In this document: positions 1 through 8,949 of the stretch, piece by piece
Layout: each line of letters opens with the position of its first letter
Position numbering within the stretch: position 1 is the first letter of the stretch
NCBI RefSeq assembly: GCF_006152065.1
Contig: NZ_VDFW01000029.1
Location: 1-64,000, forward strand
DNA length: 64,000 nucleotides
Origin: Amycolatopsis alkalitolerans
GTDB lineage: Bacteria > Actinomycetota > Actinomycetes > Mycobacteriales > Pseudonocardiaceae
Direction: 5' to 3'
Position numbers and translations under genes: made by a program
Notes under the pieces: generated by a model
The model's input: the letters and a program-made list of their open reading frames with translations, nothing else
Told to the model about the DNA's origin: nothing
The model's database searches: none

Positions 1-80
1 CATCGTGAAAGCCGCACTCACCCTGACCCATTTTGAACATCGAATGATCAAATGAAAGTCGTTGAGATCACGTCAATGTT

Positions 81-2723
81 GTGGCGCTGTTCGTTGACCA
101 GTTCGGTGGCGACCGGATGCTGGCCCGGTCCGCGATGCAGTTCTTGGCGGGCTCGCACGATTTGGGAAAGGCAACTCCGGCTTTCGCGGTGCAGCATGTC
201 GGGCTCGCCCAGGTCATGCGCGAACACGGGCTCTATATGCCCACCGGCAAGAGCGGGCTGGTGGATCGGCACGTGGCCCACCACGCGGTGGCGAGTCACC
301 ATTTGCTGGTTGGATGGCTGGTCGGGAACGGGTGGCCGAAGAATGTCGCTCGGACGTGGGGCGCGATTCTGGGCGGGCATCACGGTGTCCCGCCGGACGC
401 CGATTCGGAGAAAGCAGCCCGGCCGAGCGAGGTTCCCGACTTGTACGGCCGGGACACCTGGTCGGCTGTTCAGCGGGAACTGGTGGAGCGTGTCGTTGGC
501 CGCGTGGGCTTGAGAGCCCGTCTGGACAGGCTGGCCGAGGTGTCCTTGTCCGCCCCGTTTCAGGTGCTGGCGACGGCGTTGGTGATCGTGTCGGACTGGA
601 TTGCCAGCAATCAGGACCTCCTGCCGTATCACCATGGGCGGTTGCCCGAAGTCACTGCAGACCAGGGCCGGGTGCGGCAGGCTCTCGCTCGACTTCAGCT
701 GCCCTGCCCATGGGCGCCGCGCCCACCGGTCGGTGACAGGGAGTCCTTCTTCGCGGCGCGCTTCCGGTTACCCGCTGGCGCGCGACCTCGCCCGGTGCAG
801 GAGGCGGCCTGCGAGGTGGCGGAGGCGATGACCGAGCCTGGGCTGCTGGTCGTCGAAGCACCGATGGGTGAGGGCAAGACCGAGGCAGCGCTGGCGGCGG
901 CCGAGATCCTGGCGGCTCGGTGGGGCGCGGGCGGTGTGCTGGTCGCGCTCCCGACGCAGGCAACGACCGATGCCATGTTCACGCGGGTGGTCGACTGGCT
1001 GGATGGGATGAAGGCAGCAGGGTGCCACGTGGGGGGCTCGATCGTGCTCGGCCATGGCAGAGCACGGTTCAACCGTTTGTATGAGGGGCTTCTCCCGGCC
1101 GGTCGGCTCCGGCAAGTGGGCTGTGACGAGCGAGACGGCGACGGACCTGACCACGCTGTCGCGGCTCATTCCTGGCTGGCCGGGCGGAAGAAGGCGTTGC
1201 TCGCGAACTTCGCTGTCGCGACGATCGACCAGTTGTTGTTCGCAGGGTTGAAAGCGCGCCACCTGATGCTGCGCCATTTGGCGCTGGCGGGCAAGGTCGT
1301 GGTGATCGACGAGATCCACGCCTATGACGCCTACATGAACTCGTATCTGCTCAAGGTGCTTACCTGGCTGGGGGCCTATCGCGTGCCGGTTGTGACGCTT
1401 TCGGCGACGCTGCCGGTCGAGCAACGCAGGGCTCTGCTGGCGGCGTACCAGTCCGGATCGGGATCTGACGCGGTCGCGACAAGTGACGAGACCACATACC
1501 CGGCGCTGACGTGGACCCGCGGCAACTCCACGACGACGCGCGCGGTGCCGGCCTCGGGACGGTCTACTTCGGTCGCCCTGAACAGTCTCCCGGATGATCT
1601 CGACCATCTGGTGTCGCTGCTGTGCGACACGCTTGCCGAGGGAGGAACGGCGCTGGTCGTGCGCAACACCGTGCGCCGGGTTCTCGCCGCCGCGCAGCGG
1701 CTCGAGCAGGAGTTTCCTGGCGAGGTCAGCGTGACGCATGCGCGTTTCATCGTGGCTGACCGGCTGCGCAAGGACACCGAACTGCTGGATCGCTTCGGCT
1801 CCCCACAACGGTCGACGCACCGGCCGTGGCGGCACATCGTGGTCGCGTCGCAGGTCGTGGAACAGTCGCTCGACGTGGACTTCGACCTTCTGGTCACGGA
1901 TCTGGCGCCGATCGATCTCGTCCTGCAACGCGTAGGCCGAGTCCATCGGCACCAGCGGGATCGGCCCGCGAGACTCCGTCATGCGTGTGTTTACGTCACG
2001 GGAGCGGATTTCGACGCGAGCCCGCCCCAGCTCGACCCGGCTGCTGAGCGCTACGTGTACGGGCGGTATCCCCTGCTACGTGCGGCGGCGGTCCTGGTCG
2101 GCCATTTCGGTTCGACAGTCGATCTGCCCGGCGACATCGCCCCGCTGGTCCAACTCGCCTACGGGGCCGGTGACATCGGTCCCGCCGAGTGGCAGGAGGC
2201 CATCGCCACGGCACGTGAGCAGTGGTCGGATCGCACGGCGCGGCGCGAGCAGCGGGCCCACGATTTTCAGCTGGCGGGGCCGACGCGGCCTGGTAAGGCG
2301 ATCGTCGGGTGGCTGTCGGCCGGCGTCGGAGAAACCGATGACGACGCGCAGGGTCAGGGGCAGGTCCGGGACGGGGCGCCGAGCCTGGAAGTACTGCTCG
2401 TCTGCCGCGACGCGGACGGCCAGTGGCGCACGCCGGCGTGGCTCGCCGATCAGGGGAGATCGCCCATTCCCTGTGAGAAGACGCCGCCGAACGACCTCGC
2501 CGAAGTCATGGCCGCGTGCGCGTTACGCCTCCCGCTCACCTTCAGCAACGCCGCCGCGGAAGAAGAGCTCTGGCAGGCTACGCCGCCGGCGTGGGAGCAG
2601 TCTCCACTGATTTATCGGCTACCTGTCCTGGTCGTGGATGAGGACGGGTGGGGTCGGATCACCGACCGCCGCATCCGCTACAGCCAGGAGCGCGGATTGG
2701 AGGTCTTCGACGATGCCGGGTGA
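81..2723 (+). CDS. cas3: CRISPR-associated helicase-nuclease Cas3 (type I-E); 5' end uncertain
   Basis: Cas3 is the nuclease-helicase recruited by Cascade to degrade targeted DNA. An N-terminal HD nuclease domain shows the His-Asp pair in SHDLGKA (H26-D27) and later HHAVASHH and GGHH histidines. An SF2 helicase domain follows, with Walker A GEGKT near residue 263, DEIH at 410-413, the motif TLSATLP, and QRVGRVHRH near 616. The 880-residue reading starts at a GTG, and an in-frame TGA lies only 16 bases upstream. The first conserved His segment that normally precedes the HD pair by some 50 residues is therefore missing or sits in another frame. The gene overlaps cas8e by 11 bp. Identity is certain; the integrity of the N-terminus is not. 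Confidence 0.93.
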   Translation: MALFVDQFGGDRMLARSAMQFLAGSHDLGKATPAFAVQHVGLAQVMREHGLYMPTGKSGLVDRHVAHHAVASHHLLVGWLVGNGWPKNVARTWGAILGGHHGVPPDADSEKAARPSEVPDLYGRDTWSAVQRELVERVVGRVGLRARLDRLAEVSLSAPFQVLATALVIVSDWIASNQDLLPYHHGRLPEVTADQGRVRQALARLQLPCPWAPRPPVGDRESFFAARFRLPAGARPRPVQEAACEVAEAMTEPGLLVVEAPMGEGKTEAALAAAEILAARWGAGGVLVALPTQATTDAMFTRVVDWLDGMKAAGCHVGGSIVLGHGRARFNRLYEGLLPAGRLRQVGCDERDGDGPDHAVAAHSWLAGRKKALLANFAVATIDQLLFAGLKARHLMLRHLALAGKVVVIDEIHAYDAYMNSYLLKVLTWLGAYRVPVVTLSATLPVEQRRALLAAYQSGSGSDAVATSDETTYPALTWTRGNSTTTRAVPASGRSTSVALNSLPDDLDHLVSLLCDTLAEGGTALVVRNTVRRVLAAAQRLEQEFPGEVSVTHARFIVADRLRKDTELLDRFGSPQRSTHRPWRHIVVASQVVEQSLDVDFDLLVTDLAPIDLVLQRVGRVHRHQRDRPARLRHACVYVTGADFDASPPQLDPAAERYVYGRYPLLRAAAVLVGHFGSTVDLPGDIAPLVQLAYGAGDIGPAEWQEAIATAREQWSDRTARREQRAHDFQLAGPTRPGKAIVGWLSAGVGETDDDAQGQGQVRDGAPSLEVLLVCRDADGQWRTPAWLADQGRSPIPCEKTPPNDLAEVMAACALRLPLTFSNAAAEEELWQATPPAWEQSPLIYRLPVLVVDEDGWGRITDRRIRYSQERGLEVFDDAG

Positions 2724-4356
2724 GAGCGAGTTCAATCTTCTCGACGAGCCGTGGATCCTTGTCCTGGCGCCGAATGGGCGCGAGCACGAGGTCTCGATCC
2801 TCGAGTTGTTCGAGCAGGCGGCCGGTTTGACGGTGATCGGGGGTGAGGTTCCCACCCAGGCCTTCGCCATCACGCGGTTGCTGCTGGCGTTTCTGCATCG
2901 CGCGCTCGATGGCCCGCAAGATCAGCAGGAATGGGCAGGTCTGTGGCAGGAACCGATGTTGCCGATGCCGGTGATCCAAGATTATGCCGCGCGTGTCCGG
3001 TCTCGCTTCGACCTGTTCGATCCGCAGGCCCCGTTCTTCCAGGTCGCTGATCTGCGGACAGAAAAGGGAGAGGCCTCCGGGCTGGAGAAGATTGTCGCGG
3101 ATGTGCCCAATGGCGAGCCGCTGTTCACCACGCGGTCGGCGTCGAGCCTGCGGCGGCTTCGCCCTGGGGAGGCCGCGCGCTGGCTCGTTCACGTGCATGC
3201 CTTCGACCCGTCGGGCATCAAGTCGGGTGCCGCAGGGGATCCCACTGTGAAAGGCGGTAAGGGATATCCCATCGGTCCGGGCTGGTCCGGTCAACTCGGC
3301 GGTGTCCTGGCGCAGGGACGTAATCTCCGTGAGAGCCTGTTGCTGAACCTGATCGCCCGGGATGTGCCGTCCTATGTGGACGTCGGTGGCCCTGGTGACG
3401 TGCCGCCGTGGGAGCGGGAGCCGGACACGGCGCGGTGGCGGGAGCGCCCGCCGGAGGGCGCGATCGATCTGTACACGTGGCAGACCCGGCGGGTCCGGCT
3501 GTTCGGTGGCCGCGATGGGGTCACCGGTGTGTTGCTGTCCAATGGCGACAAGATCCAGCCGCAGAACCGGCACATGGTGGATCCGCACAGCGCCTGGCGA
3601 TACAGCGAGGCGCAGAGCAAGAAACTCAAGACGACCGTCTACATGCCGCGGGCGCATGACCCCAATCGGTCGGTGTGGCGGGGCTTGGCCGCGATGTTGC
3701 CGTCGGTCTCGCCAACGACGGGCCGGGGCGATCAGCCGCAGGCCTTTCTGGCCCCGGGCGTGCTGAAATGGGTCGACGACCTGGCCGCGGAGGGCGTGCT
3801 GCCCGACGAGTTCGTGGTGCGGCTGCGCGCGCTCGGAGTCGAATACGGTGCGCAAAGCGCGACCTACGCCGAGATCGTCGACGATGTGTTGCCGTTGCCG
3901 GTGCTGCTGCTGCGGGAGGCCAGGCCGGACGCGGGCCGAACGGCCACGGGCGCTGTCGAGGACGCCGAGCAGGCGGCCGGGCGGGTATGGCGGTTCGCGG
4001 AGAACCTCGCGCAGGCCGCGGGGGCGGAGCCGAAGTCGGGCGCGGGTGATCGAGCACAGGAAACGGTGTATGCGGTGCTCGAGCGGCCGTACCGGGAGTG
4101 GCTTGCCGGGCTCGGACCTGGCCGGGAACTCACGGTGGCTCGCACCGCGTGGCAGCGAACCGTGTGGGGCGCCTGCCGGCAGATCGGTGACCAGCTGATC
4201 AGCGGGGCACCGGCGGCGGCCTGGTCCGGACGTGAGGTGAACCAGCGGTTGGTGAACGTGCCGCTGGCGGAGGTGTGGTTCCACTCGGCGCTGCGCACAG
4301 CACTTTCGCTCGTGTTCGCCCCCTCGGCGGACCAGGACCTGGAGGCAGTCCGATGA
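2713..4356 (+). CDS. cas8e: Cascade large subunit Cas8e (Cse1/CasA)
   Basis: This is the large subunit of the type I-E Cascade surveillance complex, which recognises the PAM and recruits Cas3. The 547-residue product begins MPGESEFNLLDEPWI, the usual opening of the Cse1 family, and has the family's ordinary length. The ATG at 2713 lies inside the end of cas3, and the stop overlaps the cas11e start as ATGA, so translation is probably coupled. Its position between cas3 and cse2 is canonical for subtype I-E. Nothing appears truncated. Confidence 0.95.
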   Translation: MPGESEFNLLDEPWILVLAPNGREHEVSILELFEQAAGLTVIGGEVPTQAFAITRLLLAFLHRALDGPQDQQEWAGLWQEPMLPMPVIQDYAARVRSRFDLFDPQAPFFQVADLRTEKGEASGLEKIVADVPNGEPLFTTRSASSLRRLRPGEAARWLVHVHAFDPSGIKSGAAGDPTVKGGKGYPIGPGWSGQLGGVLAQGRNLRESLLLNLIARDVPSYVDVGGPGDVPPWEREPDTARWRERPPEGAIDLYTWQTRRVRLFGGRDGVTGVLLSNGDKIQPQNRHMVDPHSAWRYSEAQSKKLKTTVYMPRAHDPNRSVWRGLAAMLPSVSPTTGRGDQPQAFLAPGVLKWVDDLAAEGVLPDEFVVRLRALGVEYGAQSATYAEIVDDVLPLPVLLLREARPDAGRTATGAVEDAEQAAGRVWRFAENLAQAAGAEPKSGAGDRAQETVYAVLERPYREWLAGLGPGRELTVARTAWQRTVWGACRQIGDQLISGAPAAAWSGREVNQRLVNVPLAEVWFHSALRTALSLVFAPSADQDLEAVR

Positions 4357-4970
4357 CCCTGGCGGCGGCGGACACCCGATCGCGGCGGCTGGGCCCACTC
4401 GGCCGGGCGCTGGCGTGGCGGATCGAACGGCTGCAGCGCGAGTACCTGCGCGCCGCACCCTCCGCGCGTGCCGATCTGGCGCGGTTGCGGCGCGGGCTGG
4501 GGAAGCCCGCGGGCAGCGTGCCGGACCTGTGGGAGATCACGGTGGGCGCGGTCCCGGAGGAACTCACCTGGCAGCGGGACGAGCCGAGCTACGCCGAGCA
4601 GGCCGCCCATGCGGCGCTGACCCTGTACGCGCTGCACCAGCAGTCGCTGACGGTGCCCGCCCACGTGCCCGGGGTGTCGTTCGGGCGTGCGGTGGGCCGT
4701 CTGCGGTTCAGCGATGCGCGCAGCGAGGAGGCCGTGACTCGGCGGTTCATGGCGGTGGCGACCGCCCAGTCGGTCGACGAGGTGCTCATGCACGCTCGCG
4801 GCCTGATCACCCAGCTGCGTACCGAGCGGCAGGGGCTCGACTACGCCCGGTTCGCCGATGACGTGGCCGGGTTGCTCACGCCGGCCGGTGCGCAGCGCGT
4901 CCGGTTGGCGTGGGGACGCGCGTTCTATCGGACCACGGCCGATGACGACTCCACCAGCGATCCGGAATGA
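4353..4970 (+). CDS. cas11: Cascade small subunit Cas11e (Cse2/CasB)
   Basis: Cse2 forms the dimeric belly of Cascade and stabilises the target-strand loop. I chose the ATG at 4353 because it makes a 4-bp ATGA overlap with the cas8e stop; the reading frame is open further upstream, but that stretch lies inside cas8e. The 205-residue product is Arg-rich and helical, with LGRALAWRIERLQREYL near the N-terminus, which fits the family. It is slightly longer than the E. coli protein. Confidence 0.93.
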   Translation: MTLAAADTRSRRLGPLGRALAWRIERLQREYLRAAPSARADLARLRRGLGKPAGSVPDLWEITVGAVPEELTWQRDEPSYAEQAAHAALTLYALHQQSLTVPAHVPGVSFGRAVGRLRFSDARSEEAVTRRFMAVATAQSVDEVLMHARGLITQLRTERQGLDYARFADDVAGLLTPAGAQRVRLAWGRAFYRTTADDDSTSDPE

Positions 4971-4979
4971 GGACAGTTC

Positions 4980-6110
4980 ATGAGCCAGACTTTCATCGAC
5001 CTGCACATCCTGCAGACCGTGCCGCCGAGCAACATCAACCGTGATGACACCGGTAGCCCGAAGACCGCGACCTACGGCGGGGTACGCCGGGCACGGGTCT
5101 CCAGCCAGGCCTGGAAGCGCGCCACGCGCGTCGCGTTCGACGACTACCTCGACCGCAATGAGCTGGGAGTGCGCACCAAACGCGTACCGGAGCTGATCGC
5201 CGAGGCGATAGAAACTCGCGCTCCGTATCTGGGGCAGCAGGCACGGGAGCTGGCCGCCGAGACGACACGGCAGATCGGCATGAAGGTCGACGTACCGAAG
5301 AAGCAGACCGGGCACGAGCCGGCCCCCGAGGTCGGCTACCTGGTGTTCCTGAGCCGGCGGCAGATCGAGAATCTGGCGCAGGCGGCGATCGAGGCCGCCG
5401 ATTCCGACGACGTGGGCAAGGCACTCAAAGCGGCGAAGGTCAAGGAACTCGCCGACCGTGATCATTCGGTCGACATCGCACTGTTCGGGCGGATGGTGGC
5501 CGACCAGGCCGACATCAACGTCGACGCCGCCGCGCAGGTCGCCCACGCGATCAGCGTGCACCCCGTGGAGACGGAGTTCGACTACTTCACCGCGGTCGAT
5601 GATCGCAACACCGAGGAGGAAACGGGTGCCGGCATGATCGGCACCGTCGAGTTCAACTCCTCGACGCTCTATCGTTACGCGACAGTCAATGTGGGCCGGC
5701 TGCGCGAGACCCTCGGCGACACGCTCGCGACCCGGCGGGCCGCGGAGGCTTTCGTGTCGGCGTTCGTGCGGTCGATGCCGACGGGCAAGCAGAACACCTT
5801 CGCCAACCGCACCCTGCCGGAGGCGGTCGTGGTGCAGGTGCGTGAGAGCCAGCCGATCAACCTGGTCGGTGCGTTCGAGCATCCGGTCCGGGAACTCGGT
5901 GTGGTGGGCCGGATCAAGGCCGCGTCGGACGCGTTACGTGACGAGGCCCGCGAGATCGAACGCGCCTACGGTGAGTGCCCGATCGCGGCGTGGGTGACCC
6001 GGGTCGGGGACGACACGGCCGGTCTGGACGATCTCGGTCAGAACGTGGCGCTTTCCACGCTCGTGACCGACGTGGGCGATCTGGTCGCGGCCCGGCTGGA
6101 CCAGTCATGA
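4980..6110 (+). CDS. cas7e: Cascade backbone subunit Cas7e (Cse4/CasC)
   Basis: Cas7e is the six-copy backbone protein that coats the crRNA spacer. The 376-residue product starts MSQTFIDLHILQTVPPSNINRDD, which is diagnostic of the CasC family, followed by a conserved GSPKTATYGGVRRARVSSQAWKRA segment in which the RNA-contacting residues lie. It starts nine bases after the cas11e stop and overlaps cas5e by ATGA. Length and composition are normal. Confidence 0.95.
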   Translation: MSQTFIDLHILQTVPPSNINRDDTGSPKTATYGGVRRARVSSQAWKRATRVAFDDYLDRNELGVRTKRVPELIAEAIETRAPYLGQQARELAAETTRQIGMKVDVPKKQTGHEPAPEVGYLVFLSRRQIENLAQAAIEAADSDDVGKALKAAKVKELADRDHSVDIALFGRMVADQADINVDAAAQVAHAISVHPVETEFDYFTAVDDRNTEEETGAGMIGTVEFNSSTLYRYATVNVGRLRETLGDTLATRRAAEAFVSAFVRSMPTGKQNTFANRTLPEAVVVQVRESQPINLVGAFEHPVRELGVVGRIKAASDALRDEAREIERAYGECPIAAWVTRVGDDTAGLDDLGQNVALSTLVTDVGDLVAARLDQS

Positions 6111-6844
6111 GCGTGGTCGCCTTGCGGCTGGCGGGACCCCTGCAGTCCTGGGGTGCCGGCAGCCGGTTCGTGCGGCGGGCGACCGAGCGGGAACCCACCA
6201 AGAGCGGCGTGATCGGACTCGTCGCCGCCGCGTACGGGTTACGCCGGACCGACCCACTCGAGGACCTGCTCGGGCTGCGCCTCGGCGTGCGCGCCGACCA
6301 GCCCGGCCAGCTCATGAGGGACTTTCAGACCGCCCAGCGCGCGAAACGCGAACGCGACGGCAGCCTCACGTGGCACTCGCTGCCGCTGTCGCATCGCTAC
6401 TACCTCACCGACGCCGCGTTCCTGGCTGTGTTGGAAGGGGACCGGTCACTGGTCGAGAGCATCGACCAAGCCATCCGAGCGCCCCAGTTCCCCCTCTACC
6501 TCGGTCGCCGATCGTGCCCACCCGCTGGGCCTATCGCTCTGGGCGTGACCGACGACGACCTGCACACCGCGCTCGCCACCTGGTCGTGGCAGGCCGGCTC
6601 AGCCGTGCAACGCCAGCACCGCGAGCGCGTGGTACGACTCGCGATCATGCGAGACGCCGCGCCCGGCGAGCCCGGCACGGAGTCGATGCGCGACGCACCG
6701 GTGAGCTTCGATCCCAACCGTCGCGAATACGCCTGGCGACCCGTCACACGCGGCAGCGTCGAGATCGCCAACCCGCACGGCGTGGTCGACCCCTCCACGG
6801 AGCACAACCCGATGTCGGCGTTGGGAGGACCTTCGTGTTCCTGA
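6107..6844 (+). CDS. cas5e: Cascade subunit Cas5e (CasD)
   Basis: Cas5e caps the 5' handle of the crRNA in Cascade. The ATG at 6107 overlaps the cas7e stop. The 245-residue product opens with LRLAGPLQSWGAGSRFVRR, the standard Cas5e start (LxGPLQSWG), followed by PTKSGVIGLVAAAYG. It overlaps the cas6e start by 10 bp. The frame is open upstream of 6107, but that stretch lies inside cas7e and was excluded. Confidence 0.95.
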   Translation: MSVVALRLAGPLQSWGAGSRFVRRATEREPTKSGVIGLVAAAYGLRRTDPLEDLLGLRLGVRADQPGQLMRDFQTAQRAKRERDGSLTWHSLPLSHRYYLTDAAFLAVLEGDRSLVESIDQAIRAPQFPLYLGRRSCPPAGPIALGVTDDDLHTALATWSWQAGSAVQRQHRERVVRLAIMRDAAPGEPGTESMRDAPVSFDPNRREYAWRPVTRGSVEIANPHGVVDPSTEHNPMSALGGPSCS

Positions 6845-7509
6845 CCCAGATGCCGATCAATCCTCGCCGCCGCGGATCGCGGTTGTTGCTGTCGTCACCG
6901 CACGCGATGCACGCCGCCGTACTGGCCGGATTCGCCGATGCGCGACCCACCGAGCGAGGGCGCGTGCTGTGGCGCGTCGACACCTACGGCACCCATCGGG
7001 TTCTGCTGTTCGTCGCCAGCCCGGGCAAGCCCGACTTCACCCACATCGTCGAGCAAGCCGGCTGGCCCTCCACCGAGGCGTGGGACACGCGCGTCTACGA
7101 CGGGCTGCTGGAGTCGCTGCGCAAAGGACAACGATGGCAGTTCCGGTTGACCGCCAACCCCGTGCACTCGGTCCGGCTGCGCGACGGGGAGGACACCAAA
7201 CCCGTCGGACACGTCACGATCGCGCAGCAGCAACAATGGCTGCTCGGCCGGGCCGCCCGGCTCGGATTCCGTATCCCCGACAGTGCGGTCGGACAGGGCG
7301 AACACGACCTCGCGGTGGTCGAACGAGGCATCCGCCGCTTCGGCCGCAAAGGTGTGCGGGTCACGCTGTCCACAGCGACGTTCGAAGGCCACCTCGACGT
7401 CGAGGACACCACGCTGCTCAAACGCGCGCTGACCTTCGGCATCGGCCGCGCCAAGTCCTACGGCTGCGGACTGCTCACCCTCGCCGCCCCGGCCGGAAGC
7501 TCCGCATGA
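6835..7509 (+). CDS. cas6e: crRNA-processing endoribonuclease Cas6e (Cse3/CasE)
   Basis: Cas6e cuts the pre-crRNA at the base of each repeat hairpin and stays bound to the 3' handle. The 224-residue reading starts at GTG 6835 with VFLTQMPINPRRRG. The family's N-terminal histidines are present at residues 23 and 26 (SSPHAMHAAVL), and the C-terminus carries the glycine-rich FGIGRAKSYGCGLLTLA loop. The repeats it would cleave contain a strong stem (CCCCGC/GCGGGG). It overlaps cas1e by 4 bp. Confidence 0.94.
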   Translation: MFLTQMPINPRRRGSRLLLSSPHAMHAAVLAGFADARPTERGRVLWRVDTYGTHRVLLFVASPGKPDFTHIVEQAGWPSTEAWDTRVYDGLLESLRKGQRWQFRLTANPVHSVRLRDGEDTKPVGHVTIAQQQQWLLGRAARLGFRIPDSAVGQGEHDLAVVERGIRRFGRKGVRVTLSTATFEGHLDVEDTTLLKRALTFGIGRAKSYGCGLLTLAAPAGSSA

Positions 7510-8456
7510 ACACGATCGGCCGGCACGTCTCCCAGCCGAAGGACCTGGTGCGAGCATCCGACCGGCTGTCGTTCCTCTACCTCGACCGCTGTGTCGTCAA
7601 CCGCGACAGCAACGCGATCACCGCGACGGACGAGCGCGGAACCGTGCACATCCCGGCCGCGGCAGTCGGGGTTCTGCTGCTCGGTCCCGGCACCACGATC
7701 ACCCACCAAGCGATCACCCTCATGTCCGACAGCGGATCGACCGTCGTATGGGTCGGCGAGCGGGGCGTACGCTACTACGCTCACGGCGTCTCACTCGCCC
7801 GCTCATCGCGGCTGCTGCTCGCACAGGCCGAAGCGGTGACCAACACCCGGTCTCGCTTGCGTGTCGCGCGGGCGATGTATGAGATGCGCTTCCCCGACGA
7901 AGACGTCTCGACCCTGAACATGCAGCAGCTACGAGGCCGGGAAGGCGCCCGCGTCCGCCGCGTGTACCGCGAACACTCCGAACGCACCGGAGTGGACTGG
8001 ACCAGTCGGACCTACGATGTCGACGACTGGGACGCCGGCGACGAGGTGAACAAGGCCCTGTCCGCCACCAACGCCGCGCTCTACGGCATTGTGCATTCCA
8101 TCATCGTCGCACTCGGCTGCTCGCCAGCGCTCGGATTCGTCCACACCGGACACCACAGATCCTTCGTCTACGACATCGCCGACCTGTACAAAGCCGAACT
8201 CACAATCCCGGTGGCCTTCGACATAGCCGCAAGCTCATGTGACGACATCGCAGGCGAAGCACGACGGCGTGTGCGAGACGCTCTCCACAAAGGCAAACTC
8301 CTGCAACGATGCACCCGCGACATCCAACGCCTCCTGTTGGGCGACGAAGCCGACGACAAGACCGGTGACGACTACTTCGAGGTCGACGTCCTCTCGTTGT
8401 GGGACGAGCGCCACGAATCGGTGCCCGGCGGCGTTTCATACCGGAGCGACACATGA
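7506..8456 (+). CDS. cas1e: CRISPR integrase Cas1e
   Basis: Cas1 is the catalytic subunit of the Cas1-Cas2 spacer integrase. The 316-residue protein keeps the three metal-binding residues: Glu146 (QLRGREGARVR), His213 (GFVHTGHH) and Asp226 (YDIADLYKA), close in spacing to E. coli Cas1. The start is an ATG overlapping the cas6e stop, and the end overlaps the cas2e ATG. All active-site residues are intact, so acquisition could be functional. Confidence 0.96.
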   Translation: MNTIGRHVSQPKDLVRASDRLSFLYLDRCVVNRDSNAITATDERGTVHIPAAAVGVLLLGPGTTITHQAITLMSDSGSTVVWVGERGVRYYAHGVSLARSSRLLLAQAEAVTNTRSRLRVARAMYEMRFPDEDVSTLNMQQLRGREGARVRRVYREHSERTGVDWTSRTYDVDDWDAGDEVNKALSATNAALYGIVHSIIVALGCSPALGFVHTGHHRSFVYDIADLYKAELTIPVAFDIAASSCDDIAGEARRRVRDALHKGKLLQRCTRDIQRLLLGDEADDKTGDDYFEVDVLSLWDERHESVPGGVSYRSDT

Positions 8457-8884
8457 TCGTCATCGTCCTGACCGCCGTGCCACCCGGACTCCGCGGGCAC
8501 CTCACCCGGTGGCTACTGGAAATCAGTCCAGGCGTGTTCGTCGGGCATCTACCCACCCGCGTCCGCGAACTGACATGGGAACGCGTCATCGAGTTCGTCG
8601 ACGACGGACGAGCGCTCATGGTTTACACCGTGAACGGCGAGCAACGACTCGCGTTCGAGGTACACGGACACGACTGGACACCTGTCGACTACGACGGCAT
8701 CACCCTCATACGCCGACAAACGGTCCCCGACTACATCCCGGCCAACGGACCGACACAGCAACAACGAAGACCAGCCCGCCCCTCCCGTGGTGGAACGTCC
8801 ATGCGAGATGAGACCGTGTGGAAACGTCGGCAAGCGCGACGAAAATTCCGCCCGAAACCACCGCCGGCAAACGAGAAAGATTGA
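8453..8884 (+). CDS. cas2e: CRISPR integration protein Cas2e, with a basic C-terminal tail
   Basis: Cas2e is the structural partner of Cas1 in spacer acquisition. The first 100 or so residues are standard Cas2e (MIVIVLTAVPPGLRGHLTRW, then SPGVFVGHLPTRVREL and DWTPVDYDGI). The product is 143 residues, some 40 longer than common Cas2e proteins. The tail after about residue 100 is rich in Arg, Lys, Pro and Gln (for example KRRQARRKFRPKPPP). The gene ends 65 bp before the first CRISPR repeat. Confidence 0.93.
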   Translation: MIVIVLTAVPPGLRGHLTRWLLEISPGVFVGHLPTRVRELTWERVIEFVDDGRALMVYTVNGEQRLAFEVHGHDWTPVDYDGITLIRRQTVPDYIPANGPTQQQRRPARPSRGGTSMRDETVWKRRQARRKFRPKPPPANEKD

Positions 8885-8949
8885 TCTTGAGTCGGGGCAA
8901 AGTGAAGCAAATCGAGCAGATCTGATCACATCGACCCAGGTCAAGAAGT
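8885..8949 (+). promoter_or_regulatory. CRISPR leader
   Basis: This short stretch between cas2e and the first repeat is clearly AT-richer than its surroundings. In type I-E loci the leader lies on the cas2 side, and the repeats read in the E. coli orientation (GTGCTCCCCGCGC on the plus strand). New spacers should therefore enter at this end. I cannot identify a precise promoter or IHF-like site within it. Confidence 0.6.
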
